Below, one piece after another: positions 16,805-24,923 of a stretch of 64,000 nucleotides of DNA (position 1 is the stretch's first letter; each line of letters begins with the position of its first letter). Under the pieces are notes generated by a model. The model was given only the letters and a program-made list of their open reading frames with translations, ran no database searches and had not been told where the DNA came from. The stretch comes from Geothrix oryzae (GTDB lineage: Bacteria; Acidobacteriota; Holophagae; Holophagales; Holophagaceae), in assembly GCF_030295385.1 (NCBI RefSeq), contig NZ_AP027079.1, forward strand, positions 2,294,001 to 2,358,000. The letters are read 5' to 3'. The position numbers and the translations under genes were made by a program.

Positions 16805-17047
16805 CTACTTCTTCTTCTCCGCCTTCACGGAGCCATCCTTCTCCAGGTACTTGTCGGGATCCTTCTGGAGCGAGGCCCCGCAGGACTTGCTGCATACGCG
16901 GTAGGCCTGGCCCCGCACGGTGAAGGTGGCGGACTTGGCGTCCACCGTCATCTTGCAGACAGGATCCTTGGTGTTGGTGGCCGGCTTGACCTTCTCGGCA
17001 GCGGGAGCGGCCAGGACGGCCAGGGTGAGCAGGGCGGTGTGCAGCAT
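16805..17047 (-). CDS. small secreted YHS-domain protein A
   Basis: 80 residues. A signal peptide (MLHTALLTLAVLAAPAA) precedes a YHS/TRASH metal-binding domain: DPVCKMTVDAKSATFTV, then AYRVCSKSCGASLQKDPDKY and a Lys-rich tail. Three Cys residues are placed as in YHS domains that bind soft metals. The ATG at 17047 has GGAG 6 bases upstream. It is the last gene of the cus operon and a paralogue of the protein at 17436. The likely role is a periplasmic copper/silver chaperone or sensor, inferred from domain and context. Confidence 0.8.
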   Translation of the reverse strand: MLHTALLTLAVLAAPAAEKVKPATNTKDPVCKMTVDAKSATFTVRGQAYRVCSKSCGASLQKDPDKYLEKDGSVKAEKKK

Positions 17048-17082
17048 GGAGACTCCAGGAAGAAGGTTGGACGCGCTCCGGG

Positions 17083-17340
17083 TCACCAGAGCGGTTTCGG
17101 GAACTGGGGCGCCTGGGGGTTCCCCAGGTCGGGACGCCCCGGGGAAGATGCCAGGTCGAAGAAGACCGGCGCGCCGAGCGACCGGATCCGCTCCCGCTCC
17201 GCGGAATTCCACCAGGGCAGCGGCTTCGTGGTGGCGGCCTCCACGCGGAGCGGCTGGGCCACGGCGGGCAGGCGGGGCGGAGCCAGCGTAGGACCAAGCC
17301 CCCACCCTGCGGCGAATAGGACGAGCACGGCTGCTTTCAT
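17083..17340 (-). CDS. small secreted protein of unknown function in the cus operon
   Basis: 85 residues. The signal peptide is MKAAVLVLFAAGWGLGPTLA. The mature part is short and rich in Pro and Trp (TTKPLPWWNSAERERI, GAPVFFDLASSPG), with no Cys. I do not recognise a family. It lies between the two YHS paralogues, 35 bases before protein A, on the same strand, which supports operon membership. The ATG has only a weak GGGGTGG ribosome site. Confidence 0.55.
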   Translation of the reverse strand: MKAAVLVLFAAGWGLGPTLAPPRLPAVAQPLRVEAATTKPLPWWNSAERERIRSLGAPVFFDLASSPGRPDLGNPQAPQFPKPLW

Positions 17341-17387
17341 GGGCCACCCCGGATCGATGCCCCAGCATACCCCTTCCCCGGACGCAG

Positions 17388-17411
17388 CGGCGGCTCCCGG
17401 AGGAGCCGCCG
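17388..17411 (-). terminator. strong hairpin after YHS protein B
   Basis: CGGCGGCTCC (17388-17397) and GGAGCCGCCG (17402-17411) make a perfect 10-bp stem with a 4-base loop, 25 bases past the stop of the gene at 17436. There is no T-run, so it may stabilise or attenuate the operon mRNA rather than end it. Confidence 0.55.
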
Positions 17412-17435
17412 TTCAGGGGGGAGCCCGGAGGGTCC

Positions 17436-17672
17436 CTACTTCTTCTTCGCGTTCTTCGGCGTGCCGTCCTTCTCCAGGTACTTGTCCGGGTCCTTGAGCA
17501 GCTTGGTGTCGCAGCCGGCGCAGCAGAGGCGGTACTCGCGACCGCGGACGGCCACGGTCTTGGACTTCTCCGCCACTTTGCCGCCCAGCACGGGGCAGGT
17601 GGCGTTGGTGGCGGGGGCCGGCTTGTCGCCGGGCGCCGCCAGCAGAGCGAGGGTCAGCAGGGGGGTGAGCAT
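17436..17672 (-). CDS. small secreted YHS-domain protein B
   Basis: 78 residues with a signal peptide (MLTPLLTLALLAAPGD). The domain has ATCPVLGGKVAEKSKTVAV and REYRLCCAGCDTKLLKDPDKY, then a Lys-rich tail. It is closely similar in layout to YHS protein A, including the shared LLKDPDKYLEKDGT-type ending, so the two arose by duplication. It has an extra Cys (LCCAGC), giving four potential metal ligands. A soft-metal-binding role in the periplasm is inferred from the adjacent cusCBA genes. Confidence 0.8.
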   Translation of the reverse strand: MLTPLLTLALLAAPGDKPAPATNATCPVLGGKVAEKSKTVAVRGREYRLCCAGCDTKLLKDPDKYLEKDGTPKNAKKK

Positions 17673-17826
17673 GGGGACTCCTTGGAGGTCCGGGTTGGCC
17701 GAGATCAGATCGGCTCAGGTCAAGAGGGGTGAAGGGTGAAGGGCGAGCAGGGCTGCGGGCCCGCTCCCATCTGCACCCGCCGTCCGGCGAAGGCGCGGAG
17801 GCGGGCGGAGAGGGGCGGCGCGGGGA

Positions 17827-18090
17827 TCAGTCCAGGTAGGTCGTGAAGGTCGGCGCGACCCTGGCGGCGGGTTTCGGAGCCGTCCCCTTTCCCGGGGCTT
17901 GGGCCGAATCGCCCGCCGTCGTGGCCACGCATCCGTCGCAGCAGGACTGAGGCGCCTGTTCAGTGGTCTCCCGGCGCCCGGCATCCGAGCCGCGCCCAGG
18001 GGCCGGGCAAACGGCGGCGGGGGTAGCCCGGAGGCTGGGGGCGGCCGGTGGGTTGGAGGTGGCGGTCAGGGCCAGAAGCAGGGTGAGCAT
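17827..18090 (-). CDS. small secreted Cys-containing protein downstream of cusA
   Basis: 87 residues. The signal peptide is MLTLLLALTATSNPPAA. The mature part is low-complexity with one compact Cys cluster (PQSCCDGCVATTAGD) plus AVCPAPG, and ends VAPTFTTYLD. There is no recognised domain. The ATG at 18090 has a perfect AAGGAG ribosome site 6 bases upstream, which supports a real gene. It is the first of the four small secreted proteins that follow cusA. Metal binding by the CCxxC cluster is inferred. Confidence 0.65.
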   Translation of the reverse strand: MLTLLLALTATSNPPAAPSLRATPAAVCPAPGRGSDAGRRETTEQAPQSCCDGCVATTAGDSAQAPGKGTAPKPAARVAPTFTTYLD

Positions 18091-18168
18091 GATGTCTCCT
18101 TGAGGATCACGGCCTAAGGATGAGGATGGATGGAACCCAGGCCGTGCATGGGGCCACCGCGGTGGAGG

Positions 18169-21100
18169 TCAGGCCGGTTCCGGCACGGGGAGCGATGGGG
18201 CCGGCACGGGGAGGGGCGTGGCCGGGCCTTCCACCACCTCCTTGCGCTTCCAGAGGTAGTAGATGGCGGGATAGACCAGCAGCTCCAGCAGGAAGCTGGT
18301 GGCGAGGCCCCCCACCATGGGCGCGGCGATGCGTTTCATGACATCGGCGCCCGTGCCCGTGCTCCACATGATGGGGAGCAGACCCATGAAGGCCGCGAAG
18401 ACCGTCATGGCCTTGGGCCGGACGCGCTTCACGGCGCCGTGGATGATGGCTTCGATCAGGTCGCCATCGGTCTTCAGCCGCCCTTCCCGTTTGGCCTCGT
18501 CATGGCTGAGGTCCAGGAACAGCAGCATGAAGACGCCCGTTTCGGCGTCCAGGCCCATCAGGGCGATGAGGCCCACCCACACGGCGATGCTCATGTTGTA
18601 GCCCAGGGCCCAGAGCAGCCAGAAGGCGCCGATGGCGCTGAAGGGCACCGCCAGCATGACGACGGAGGCCTTGAAGGCGCTCTTGGTGTTGGCGTAGAGC
18701 AGGCCGAAGATCAGCACCAGGGTGATGGGCAGGATGATCTTCAGCCGTTCCTTCACGCGGATCATGTTTTCGTACTGGCCCGACCAGGTGAGGCTGTAGC
18801 CCGGGGGCAGCTTGAGCTCCTTCTCCACGGCCGCCTTGGCGTGCTGGACATAGGAGCCCACATCGATCTTCGAGGTATCGAAGTCGACGAGCACATAGCC
18901 GTTCATCTGGCCGTTCTCGTCGCGGATCATGGCGGGACCGTTGGCCCATTTCAGGTCGGCGATCTCCTCCATGGGAATCAGGGCCCCGCCCGGCGTGGGG
19001 ATGAGCACCCGGTTCAGGGCACCGGGGTTCTCCCGGTAGTCCCGGGCGTAGCGCACATTCACGGGGTAGCGGGCCCGGCCATCGTAGACCGTGCTCTGGT
19101 TGTCGCCGCCGATGGCGGTCATCACCAGCATGTTGGCCTGCTCCACGCTGAGCCCGTAGCGGGCCAGCTGCTCCCGCTTCAGCACGAAGTCCAGGAAATA
19201 GCCCTGGGCCGTGCGTTCGGCGAAGGCGCTGCGGGTGCCCGGGACACCCGACAGGATGCGCTCCGCTTCCACGGCGACCTTCTGGATGGTGTCCAGGTCG
19301 GCGCCGTTGATCTTGAGGCCGATGGGGGTGCGAATGCCGGTGCTGAGCATGTCCTGCCGCGCCTTGATGGGCATGGTCCAGGCGTTGGGAATGGCCGGGA
19401 GCCGCACCACGCGGTCCAGTTCGGCGACGATCTCCTCCTCGGTGATCCGATCCCGCCAGATGGGCCTGAGGGCGGCTTTCAGGAAGTCCGGCGCCCAGGA
19501 GCTGAACCACCGGGGCTTCTCGCGCCACTGGTCCTCGGGCTTGAGGACGATCACCGTCTCCATCATGGAGAAGGGAGCGGGATCCGTGGCGGTGTCAGCA
19601 CGGCCCGCCTTGCCGAAGACGCTCCCGACCTCGGGCACGGTGCGAATGAGGCGGTCCTGCACCTGCAGGATGCGCTGGGCCTCGGTCTGGCTGAGGCCCG
19701 GCAGCGTGGAGGGCATGTAGAGCAGCGTGCCCTCGTTCAGGGGCGGCATGAACTCGCTGCCCAGGGAGACGAAGGCCGGGATGGTGGCCAGCACCAGCAG
19801 CACGGCCACGGCGATGGTCGCCTTGGCGTGCTTCACCACGAAGCGGCAGGGGCCTTCGTAGATCCGGTGGAGGAAGACGCTGATGGGGTGCTTCTCCTCC
19901 GCGTAGTACTTCCCGACGACAAACTGGGTGAAGGTCCAGGCCAGCCACTTGGGCTTGAACTGGAAGGGCTCCACCCGCGCGAAGAGCATGCGCATGGCCG
20001 GGTCCAGGGTCAGCGCCAGGAGCGCGGCGATGCCCATGGCGAAGTTCTTGGAGAAGGCCAGGGGTTTGAAGAGCCGTCCTTCCTGGTCCAGCAGGGTGAA
20101 GATGGGCAGGAAGCTCACCGCCACCACCAGGAGGGAGAAGAAGACGCTGGGGCCGACCTCCATCAGGGCCTCGAGCCGCACCTGGTAGAAGCTTCCCGGT
20201 TTGCCCGCCTCGATCCATTTCTCGATCTTCTTGTAGGCGTTCTCCACCTCCACGATGGCCCCGTCCACCAGCACGCCGATGGAGATGGCGATGCCGGCAA
20301 GGCTCATGAGGTTGGCGTTCTGGCCGATGCCGTACATCGGGATGAAGGCCAGCGCGACGCTCACGGGGATCGTGATGATGGGCACGATGGCCGAGGGAAT
20401 GTGCCACAGGAAGATCAGGATGATGATCGAGACGACGATCATCTCCTCGATGAGCTTGTGCTTCACCGTCTTGATGGCGTTGTCGATCAGCTCGGAGCGG
20501 TCGTAGACCGTGACCACTTCCACGCCTTCTGGAAGGCCCTGCTTCAGGTTGTTGATCTTCGCCTTGACGCGGTCGATCACATTCAAGGCGTTCTCACCCT
20601 GCCGCATCACCACGATGCCGCCGACCACATCCCCCTGGCCGTCCAGGTCCGCCAGGCCCCGGCGCATCTCGGGTCCCAGGGTCACCGTGGCCACATCGCC
20701 CAGACGCACCGGCGTGCCGTTCTCCGCCTTGAGGACCGCTTGTTCAAGGTCCTTGGTCGTCTTTACATAGCCCCGGCCCCGGACCATGTACTCGCGCCCG
20801 CTGTATTCCACGAGGCGCCCGCCGACCTCCGAGTTGGCCCCCTTCACGGCGCCGATGACGGCTTCGATGGGGATCTTGTAGGCCGCCATCTTGTTGGGAT
20901 CGACCTGGACCTGGAACTGCCGGGCCTGGCCGCCCACGGTGGCGACTTCGGCGACGCCGGGCGTGCTCTGGATGGCATACCGGAGGAACCAGTCCTGCAG
21001 CGATCGCAGTTCATCCGTGCTGTGCTTCCCGCTGCGGTCCACCAGGGCGTACTGATAGACCCAGCCCACGGAGGTCGCATCGGGACCGATGACCGGCGTG

Positions 21101-21510
21101 ACGCCCGGGGGCAGGCTGGAGGTGATCTTGCTGAGGTACTCCAAGGTCCGGGATCGGGCCCAGTAGATGTCCGTGCCGTCCTCGTAGATCACATAGACAT
21201 AGGAGAAACCGAAGTCGGAAAGGGCCCGCACCGCCTTCACCTTCGGGGCTCCGAGCAGCGCGGTGACGATGGGGTAGGTCACCTGGTCCTCGACGATGTC
21301 GGGGCTCCGGTCCCACTTGCTGTAGACGATCACCTGGGTATCGCTGAGATCCGGCAGCGCATCCAGGGGGATGTGGCGCATGGTCCAGAAGGACATGGCA
21401 ATCAGCACCACGGAGGCGGCCATCACCAGCCAGCGGTTCTCCGCCGAAAAGCGGATGATCCGCTGGAGGAAGGTCGGGTGTTCGGGGTCGTAGCCGACAG
21501 GTGCGCTCAT
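18169..21510 (-). CDS. cusA: copper/silver RND efflux pump CusA
   Basis: 1113 residues, an inner-membrane heavy-metal RND transporter with 12 predicted membrane helices. All three methionine positions that carry Cu(I)/Ag(I) in E. coli CusA are kept in their motifs: LLYMPSTLPG, PFSMMETVIVLKPEDQW and RQDMLSTGIRTPIG. The proton-relay helix reads SIGVLVDGAIVEVENAYKK. Substrate is therefore predicted as Cu(I)/Ag(I). It works with the CusB adaptor (10 bases upstream) and the CusC outer-membrane channel. The start is ATG with GAGGGGGG upstream. The long open frame opposite this gene is a GC-bias shadow. Confidence 0.95.
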   Translation of the reverse strand: MSAPVGYDPEHPTFLQRIIRFSAENRWLVMAASVVLIAMSFWTMRHIPLDALPDLSDTQVIVYSKWDRSPDIVEDQVTYPIVTALLGAPKVKAVRALSDFGFSYVYVIYEDGTDIYWARSRTLEYLSKITSSLPPGVTPVIGPDATSVGWVYQYALVDRSGKHSTDELRSLQDWFLRYAIQSTPGVAEVATVGGQARQFQVQVDPNKMAAYKIPIEAVIGAVKGANSEVGGRLVEYSGREYMVRGRGYVKTTKDLEQAVLKAENGTPVRLGDVATVTLGPEMRRGLADLDGQGDVVGGIVVMRQGENALNVIDRVKAKINNLKQGLPEGVEVVTVYDRSELIDNAIKTVKHKLIEEMIVVSIIILIFLWHIPSAIVPIITIPVSVALAFIPMYGIGQNANLMSLAGIAISIGVLVDGAIVEVENAYKKIEKWIEAGKPGSFYQVRLEALMEVGPSVFFSLLVVAVSFLPIFTLLDQEGRLFKPLAFSKNFAMGIAALLALTLDPAMRMLFARVEPFQFKPKWLAWTFTQFVVGKYYAEEKHPISVFLHRIYEGPCRFVVKHAKATIAVAVLLVLATIPAFVSLGSEFMPPLNEGTLLYMPSTLPGLSQTEAQRILQVQDRLIRTVPEVGSVFGKAGRADTATDPAPFSMMETVIVLKPEDQWREKPRWFSSWAPDFLKAALRPIWRDRITEEEIVAELDRVVRLPAIPNAWTMPIKARQDMLSTGIRTPIGLKINGADLDTIQKVAVEAERILSGVPGTRSAFAERTAQGYFLDFVLKREQLARYGLSVEQANMLVMTAIGGDNQSTVYDGRARYPVNVRYARDYRENPGALNRVLIPTPGGALIPMEEIADLKWANGPAMIRDENGQMNGYVLVDFDTSKIDVGSYVQHAKAAVEKELKLPPGYSLTWSGQYENMIRVKERLKIILPITLVLIFGLLYANTKSAFKASVVMLAVPFSAIGAFWLLWALGYNMSIAVWVGLIALMGLDAETGVFMLLFLDLSHDEAKREGRLKTDGDLIEAIIHGAVKRVRPKAMTVFAAFMGLLPIMWSTGTGADVMKRIAAPMVGGLATSFLLELLVYPAIYYLWKRKEVVEGPATPLPVPAPSLPVPEPA

Positions 21511-21520
21511 CTCGCCCCCC

Positions 21521-22897
21521 TCAATGCTGGTGGCCGGACGGCGCCGGCTGGGAAGGAGCGGCCTTGGCGCCCTCGGTGCTGGCGCCCTTCTGGCTCAGGT
21601 GGGCCAGGGCGGCCTTCAGGCGGGATTCGGAATCCACCAGGAAGTTGGCGCGGACGACGACTTCCTCGCCGGCTTCCAGGCCCGAGCGGATCTCCACCTT
21701 CTCGCCGACGGTGGTGCCCGTCGTGACTTCCCGGGGCTCGAACTTGCCGTTCCCCAGCGCCACGAAGGCCACCTTCATGGTGCCGGCGTCCAGCACCGCA
21801 TCCAGGGGGACGATCAGGCCCTTGCGCCCCTGCCCCTTCAGCACGACTTCTCCGAACATCTCGGGCTTCAGCTCGCCGGCGGGATTCGGGAATTCCACGC
21901 GGGCCTTGGCGGTGCGGGTCTTGGGATCCATGACCGGATCCACGAAGGCGATGCGCCCCTTGATGACCTTCCCGGGCGAGGCCTGGACCGTCAGTTCGGC
22001 GGGCATGCCCACCTTGACGCGACCCAGTTCGGCCTCGTAGATGTCCACCAGCACCCAGACCCGGCTGAGGTCCGTGATCTCGAAGGGGATGTCCGCCGGG
22101 GTGAGCCGGGCGCCCTCCACCACGCTCTTCACCGTCACCACGCCCGAGATGGGGCTGCGCAGCGTGAGCGACTTCAGGACCTCGCCGGTCTTCTCCAGAT
22201 GGTCGATGGCCGAGGGCGGCACATCCCAGAGCGTGAGGCGGCGCCGGGCGGAGTCCAGCAGGTCGCCGCCGCTGGCCTGCAGCGACCCGCCCGACAGGGC
22301 CTTCTGCGTCTTGAGGGCCAGGAGGAACTCCCGCTGGGCGCTGACGAACTCGGGGCTGTAGAAGCTGAAGAGGGGCTGGCCCTTCGCGACGGGCTTGCCG
22401 ACGAAGTCCACGAAGAGCTTCTCCACGAAGCCCTCCACCTTCACATTGACCTTGCGGACGCGCGTCTCGTCGACGGCCACCCGGCCCAGGGCGCGGAGTT
22501 CCCCGCTCACCGTCCCCTCGGCCACCTTCTCGGTGCGCAGGCCGATGAGCTGCTGGCGTTCGTGGTCGATGGTGACGGCCGCATGGTCCTCGAGGCCGGC
22601 GACGGTCGTCCCCTGGCCATCCATGGGCACGAGGTCCATGCCGCAGATGGGGCAGGTGCCCGCGTGGTCCTGGATGATCTGCGGGTGCATGGGGCACTGG
22701 AACATCTGCTTCTTGGGGGTGGGGGCGCTGGCGGCTTCGTGGTCGTGCTTGGGGGCCGGACGCAGGAGCAGCGTGCCGCCGACGCCGGCGACCAGGCCCA
22801 GGGCCACCAGGCCGAGGGTGCGCAGGCGCGGGGCGCGGCTGGGAGCCGGGCCGGGGGTCAAGCTGGGGGGATCGAAGGTGGGTTGATCAAGGCTCAT
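21521..22897 (-). CDS. cusB: CusB-like periplasmic adaptor with N-terminal heavy-metal-binding domain
   Basis: 458 residues. One membrane anchor (LGLVALGLVAGVGGTLLL) is followed by a heavy-metal-binding domain (FQCPMHPQI, CPICGMDLVPM). The membrane-fusion protein then shows a lipoyl/barrel-sandwich region (VNVKVEGFVEKLFVDFVGKPV), a helical hairpin and beta-barrel domains, and it ends in GHQH. Adaptors of this group pass metal to the RND pump. It sits between cusC and cusA with gaps of 10 bases on both sides, a compact operon. Confidence 0.93.
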   Translation of the reverse strand: MSLDQPTFDPPSLTPGPAPSRAPRLRTLGLVALGLVAGVGGTLLLRPAPKHDHEAASAPTPKKQMFQCPMHPQIIQDHAGTCPICGMDLVPMDGQGTTVAGLEDHAAVTIDHERQQLIGLRTEKVAEGTVSGELRALGRVAVDETRVRKVNVKVEGFVEKLFVDFVGKPVAKGQPLFSFYSPEFVSAQREFLLALKTQKALSGGSLQASGGDLLDSARRRLTLWDVPPSAIDHLEKTGEVLKSLTLRSPISGVVTVKSVVEGARLTPADIPFEITDLSRVWVLVDIYEAELGRVKVGMPAELTVQASPGKVIKGRIAFVDPVMDPKTRTAKARVEFPNPAGELKPEMFGEVVLKGQGRKGLIVPLDAVLDAGTMKVAFVALGNGKFEPREVTTGTTVGEKVEIRSGLEAGEEVVVRANFLVDSESRLKAALAHLSQKGASTEGAKAAPSQPAPSGHQH

Positions 22898-22907
22898 GGG
22901 GAATCTC

Positions 22908-24308
22908 CTACATCTTCATGGAGGCGGGGCCGCTGTCCTGGGCCTTGCCCGGGGCCTTGGCGGTGGATGGGGAGGCGGAGGGCGCGGCCGCGGCGCCGGC
23001 TGAGAGGCTGGCGGACGCCAGCGACCCGCCGTTGATGGGGACCGTGGCGCCGAGGGCCGCCTCGCGCAGGGCGATGTGCTGGGCCTGCAGCTGGGCCAGG
23101 GTCTGCAGGTAGGCGCCCTGGTCGCCCACCCAGCCGTTCAGCGCCTCGAGGGCGCCGAGGAAGGAGGCGCGGCCGGCCTCGTACTGGGACAGCACGGCCT
23201 TGAAGGTCGCCTCGCTCTGCACCAGCAGGCCCGCCTGGTAGAGATCCCGGGTGCGGCGCAGGGTCTGGATCTGGATGCTTCGCTCCTCCGTGCGCTGACG
23301 GAGCAGGGTGCGGACGGATTCCACCTCGGCGCCCTGGCCCCGGCGGTGGTGCTCATGCTCGGCCACGGCGCGCTGCTGCTTGTGGCGGCCGTAGATGGGC
23401 AGTGAGATGCTCACGCCCACCTGCCACATGGGCTCCAGGCTGCCGCGGGGCATGATGCCGGCCGTCACGGCGAAATCCGGACGGCGGTCCAGCTTCGCCA
23501 GGTCCACCAGCTTCTCGGTCTGCCGCACGCTGGCGCGGGCGCCGGCCAGCTCGGGACTCGCGGCTTCGACCTCCTCCGGGGCCAGGGGCGCGGGTTCGGG
23601 CAGATCCGCCAGCGCCGCGGTCGTGGGGATGGGATCGGCCGGGTCATGCTGGCGCAGGCGGTTCAGGCCCGCGAGCACGGACCGTTCCTCGGCCTCCAGG
23701 GACCAGGCCGCCTGCTTCAGCCGCGTGAGCTCCAGCTGGGCCCGCAGCAGATCGCCCTGGTTGCCCTGCCCCACCTCGTACCGGGTGCGGGCCAGCCGTT
23801 CGGACTGTTCGAGGAAGACGGCCTGCTGCGCCAGCAGCTGCTGCTGCCCCCGGACGAGGAGCAGGGCCGCGTAGCCCCGCCGGACATCGGCCTCCAGGCT
23901 CATCTGCACGCGGGAGCGCGCGGCCTGGGACACATCCACGCCCAGGGCGGCCGCCTCCTTGCGGAGGCCCCGCTTGCCCGGCCAGGGGAAGGGCTGCGTG
24001 AAGGCGACGCTGTAGTAGCTCGTCTCCATCTTGCCGATCATGAGTTCCTTGAAGCCGTCGTTCTGCAGACCCAGCGACAGCGAGGGATCCGGCAGCACAC
24101 CCGCCTGCGGGATGCGCTCTCGGTCCATGCGCACGGCGGCATCGGCCCTCTCGAGGTCGGGATGTTTCCCGAGGGCCTCGGCCAGCAGGGCCGCCAGGAC
24201 GGGGTCGGCCTCGGCCGAAGGCGTGGAGGGAGGGGTGGGAGGAGGGATCTGGGCCAGGCCCGATGCGGCGAGCACCAGGGCCGGGGCCAGACGCAGCAGC
24301 GTGCGCAT
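22908..24308 (-). CDS. cusC: TolC-family outer-membrane channel CusC
   Basis: About 466 residues. The signal peptide is MRTLLRLAPALVLAASGLA. The two TolC repeats appear as long amphipathic helices (RVQMSLEADVRRGYAALLL, LRAQLELTRLKQAAWSLEAE, SVRTLLRQRTEERSIQIQTL) separated by strands such as SYYSVAFTQPFPWPGKRG. It forms the outer-membrane duct of the tripartite pump. I chose ATG 24308 with GGAG 6 bases upstream; the longer frame from 24350 adds a non-signal extension. The C-terminus is Ala/Pro-rich. Confidence 0.9.
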   Translation of the reverse strand: MRTLLRLAPALVLAASGLAQIPPPTPPSTPSAEADPVLAALLAEALGKHPDLERADAAVRMDRERIPQAGVLPDPSLSLGLQNDGFKELMIGKMETSYYSVAFTQPFPWPGKRGLRKEAAALGVDVSQAARSRVQMSLEADVRRGYAALLLVRGQQQLLAQQAVFLEQSERLARTRYEVGQGNQGDLLRAQLELTRLKQAAWSLEAEERSVLAGLNRLRQHDPADPIPTTAALADLPEPAPLAPEEVEAASPELAGARASVRQTEKLVDLAKLDRRPDFAVTAGIMPRGSLEPMWQVGVSISLPIYGRHKQQRAVAEHEHHRRGQGAEVESVRTLLRQRTEERSIQIQTLRRTRDLYQAGLLVQSEATFKAVLSQYEAGRASFLGALEALNGWVGDQGAYLQTLAQLQAQHIALREAALGATVPINGGSLASASLSAGAAAAPSASPSTAKAPGKAQDSGPASMKM

Positions 24309-24377
24309 GGAGGACTCCGAAAAGGGAAAGAGACGGCGGCCTGCTCGCAAGCAGGCAGGGCTTCGCTCAGTCCCGGA

Positions 24378-24785
24378 TCAGATCCGGAGCGCGTTCAGTC
24401 TCGCGAGGTGCCGACCCAGATCGGGATCGCGGCCCTCCGCGGTGGGGAAGGAGTCGGTGCGTTCAGGGGAAGGAGTCGCCTGGGCCCAGGTGGCCGGGGC
24501 GGGGCGGGGCTCGGTGCGGCGCTCGCCCTGGGCCCGACGGACGGTCGGGGCGGCGACGGCGGCCGCGCGCTCCGTGCAGGCGGACGGGGCGGGCCCCCGG
24601 TTGCCTTCGGGCTTCGGGCAGGGGCAGCTGTCCTGCATGCCGGCCCCGAGGCCAGGCTGGGAGCCGGTCGGAGCGCCGCAGCAGCAGGACTCATGCGACT
24701 CGTGCGCCTGCACCGGCGCCCAGATCCCGGCCCCGCTGCCCAGGAGCAGCACGACGGTCAGGATGGCGCGCAGGATCAACCGCAC
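24378..24785 (-). CDS. Cys/His-containing small secreted protein heading the cus operon
   Basis: 135 residues. The signal peptide (LILRAILTVVLLLGSGAGIWA) is followed by HESHESCCCGAP and DSCPCPKPEG, then an Arg/Pro/Ala-rich low-complexity region. The start is GTG with GGAGG 7 bases upstream. The six Cys and two His residues near the N-terminus of the mature protein suggest soft-metal binding. As the first gene of the operon, it may be a periplasmic copper-binding or sensing protein; that role is inferred. No family is recognised. Confidence 0.6.
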   Translation of the reverse strand: MRLILRAILTVVLLLGSGAGIWAPVQAHESHESCCCGAPTGSQPGLGAGMQDSCPCPKPEGNRGPAPSACTERAAAVAAPTVRRAQGERRTEPRPAPATWAQATPSPERTDSFPTAEGRDPDLGRHLARLNALRI

Positions 24786-24808
24786 GGAGAAACCTCCGGA
24801 TGCTTCCC

Positions 24809-24835
24809 ATCATAGGCCTTCCACCCATGTGGCAA
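24809..24835 (-). promoter_or_regulatory. candidate promoter of the cus operon
   Basis: On the minus strand, TTGCCA (24830-24835) and TATGAT (24809-24814) are separated by 15 bases, slightly short for sigma-70. They lie 24 bases or more before the GTG of the first cus gene. No copper-regulator operator could be identified with confidence. Confidence 0.35.
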
Positions 24836-24911
24836 CACGGAATCCTTGACCAAGGTCACAGGGGACGGGGGCCGGCCCGGCCCCGGACGCGGCTCCCGCA
24901 GGCAGCGGCGC

Positions 24912-24917
24912 TAGGAT
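24912..24917 (+). promoter_or_regulatory. TAGGAT box 6 bases before an ATG
   Basis: TAGGAT, 6 bases (GGAGGC), then ATG at 24924. It fits a -10 element whose start point would be the A of the ATG (leaderless mRNA), although GGAGG inside the gap could also serve as a ribosome site. Confidence 0.4.
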
Positions 24918-24923
24918 GGAGGC

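Noticed and set aside
18154-18165. CCACCGCGGTGG palindrome after cusA
   Set aside because: A 12-bp GC palindrome is expected by chance in such sequence; no T-run and no position typical of an operator.
18130-21726. 1198-residue open frame opposite cusA
   Set aside because: Antisense shadow; composition dominated by His, Asp, Gly and Leu with no domain pattern.
24845-24860. CCTTGACCAAGG as a possible copper-regulator (CueR) operator
   Set aside because: The dyad is short and the spacing to any -10 element is wrong for MerR-family promoters; no regulator gene is nearby.
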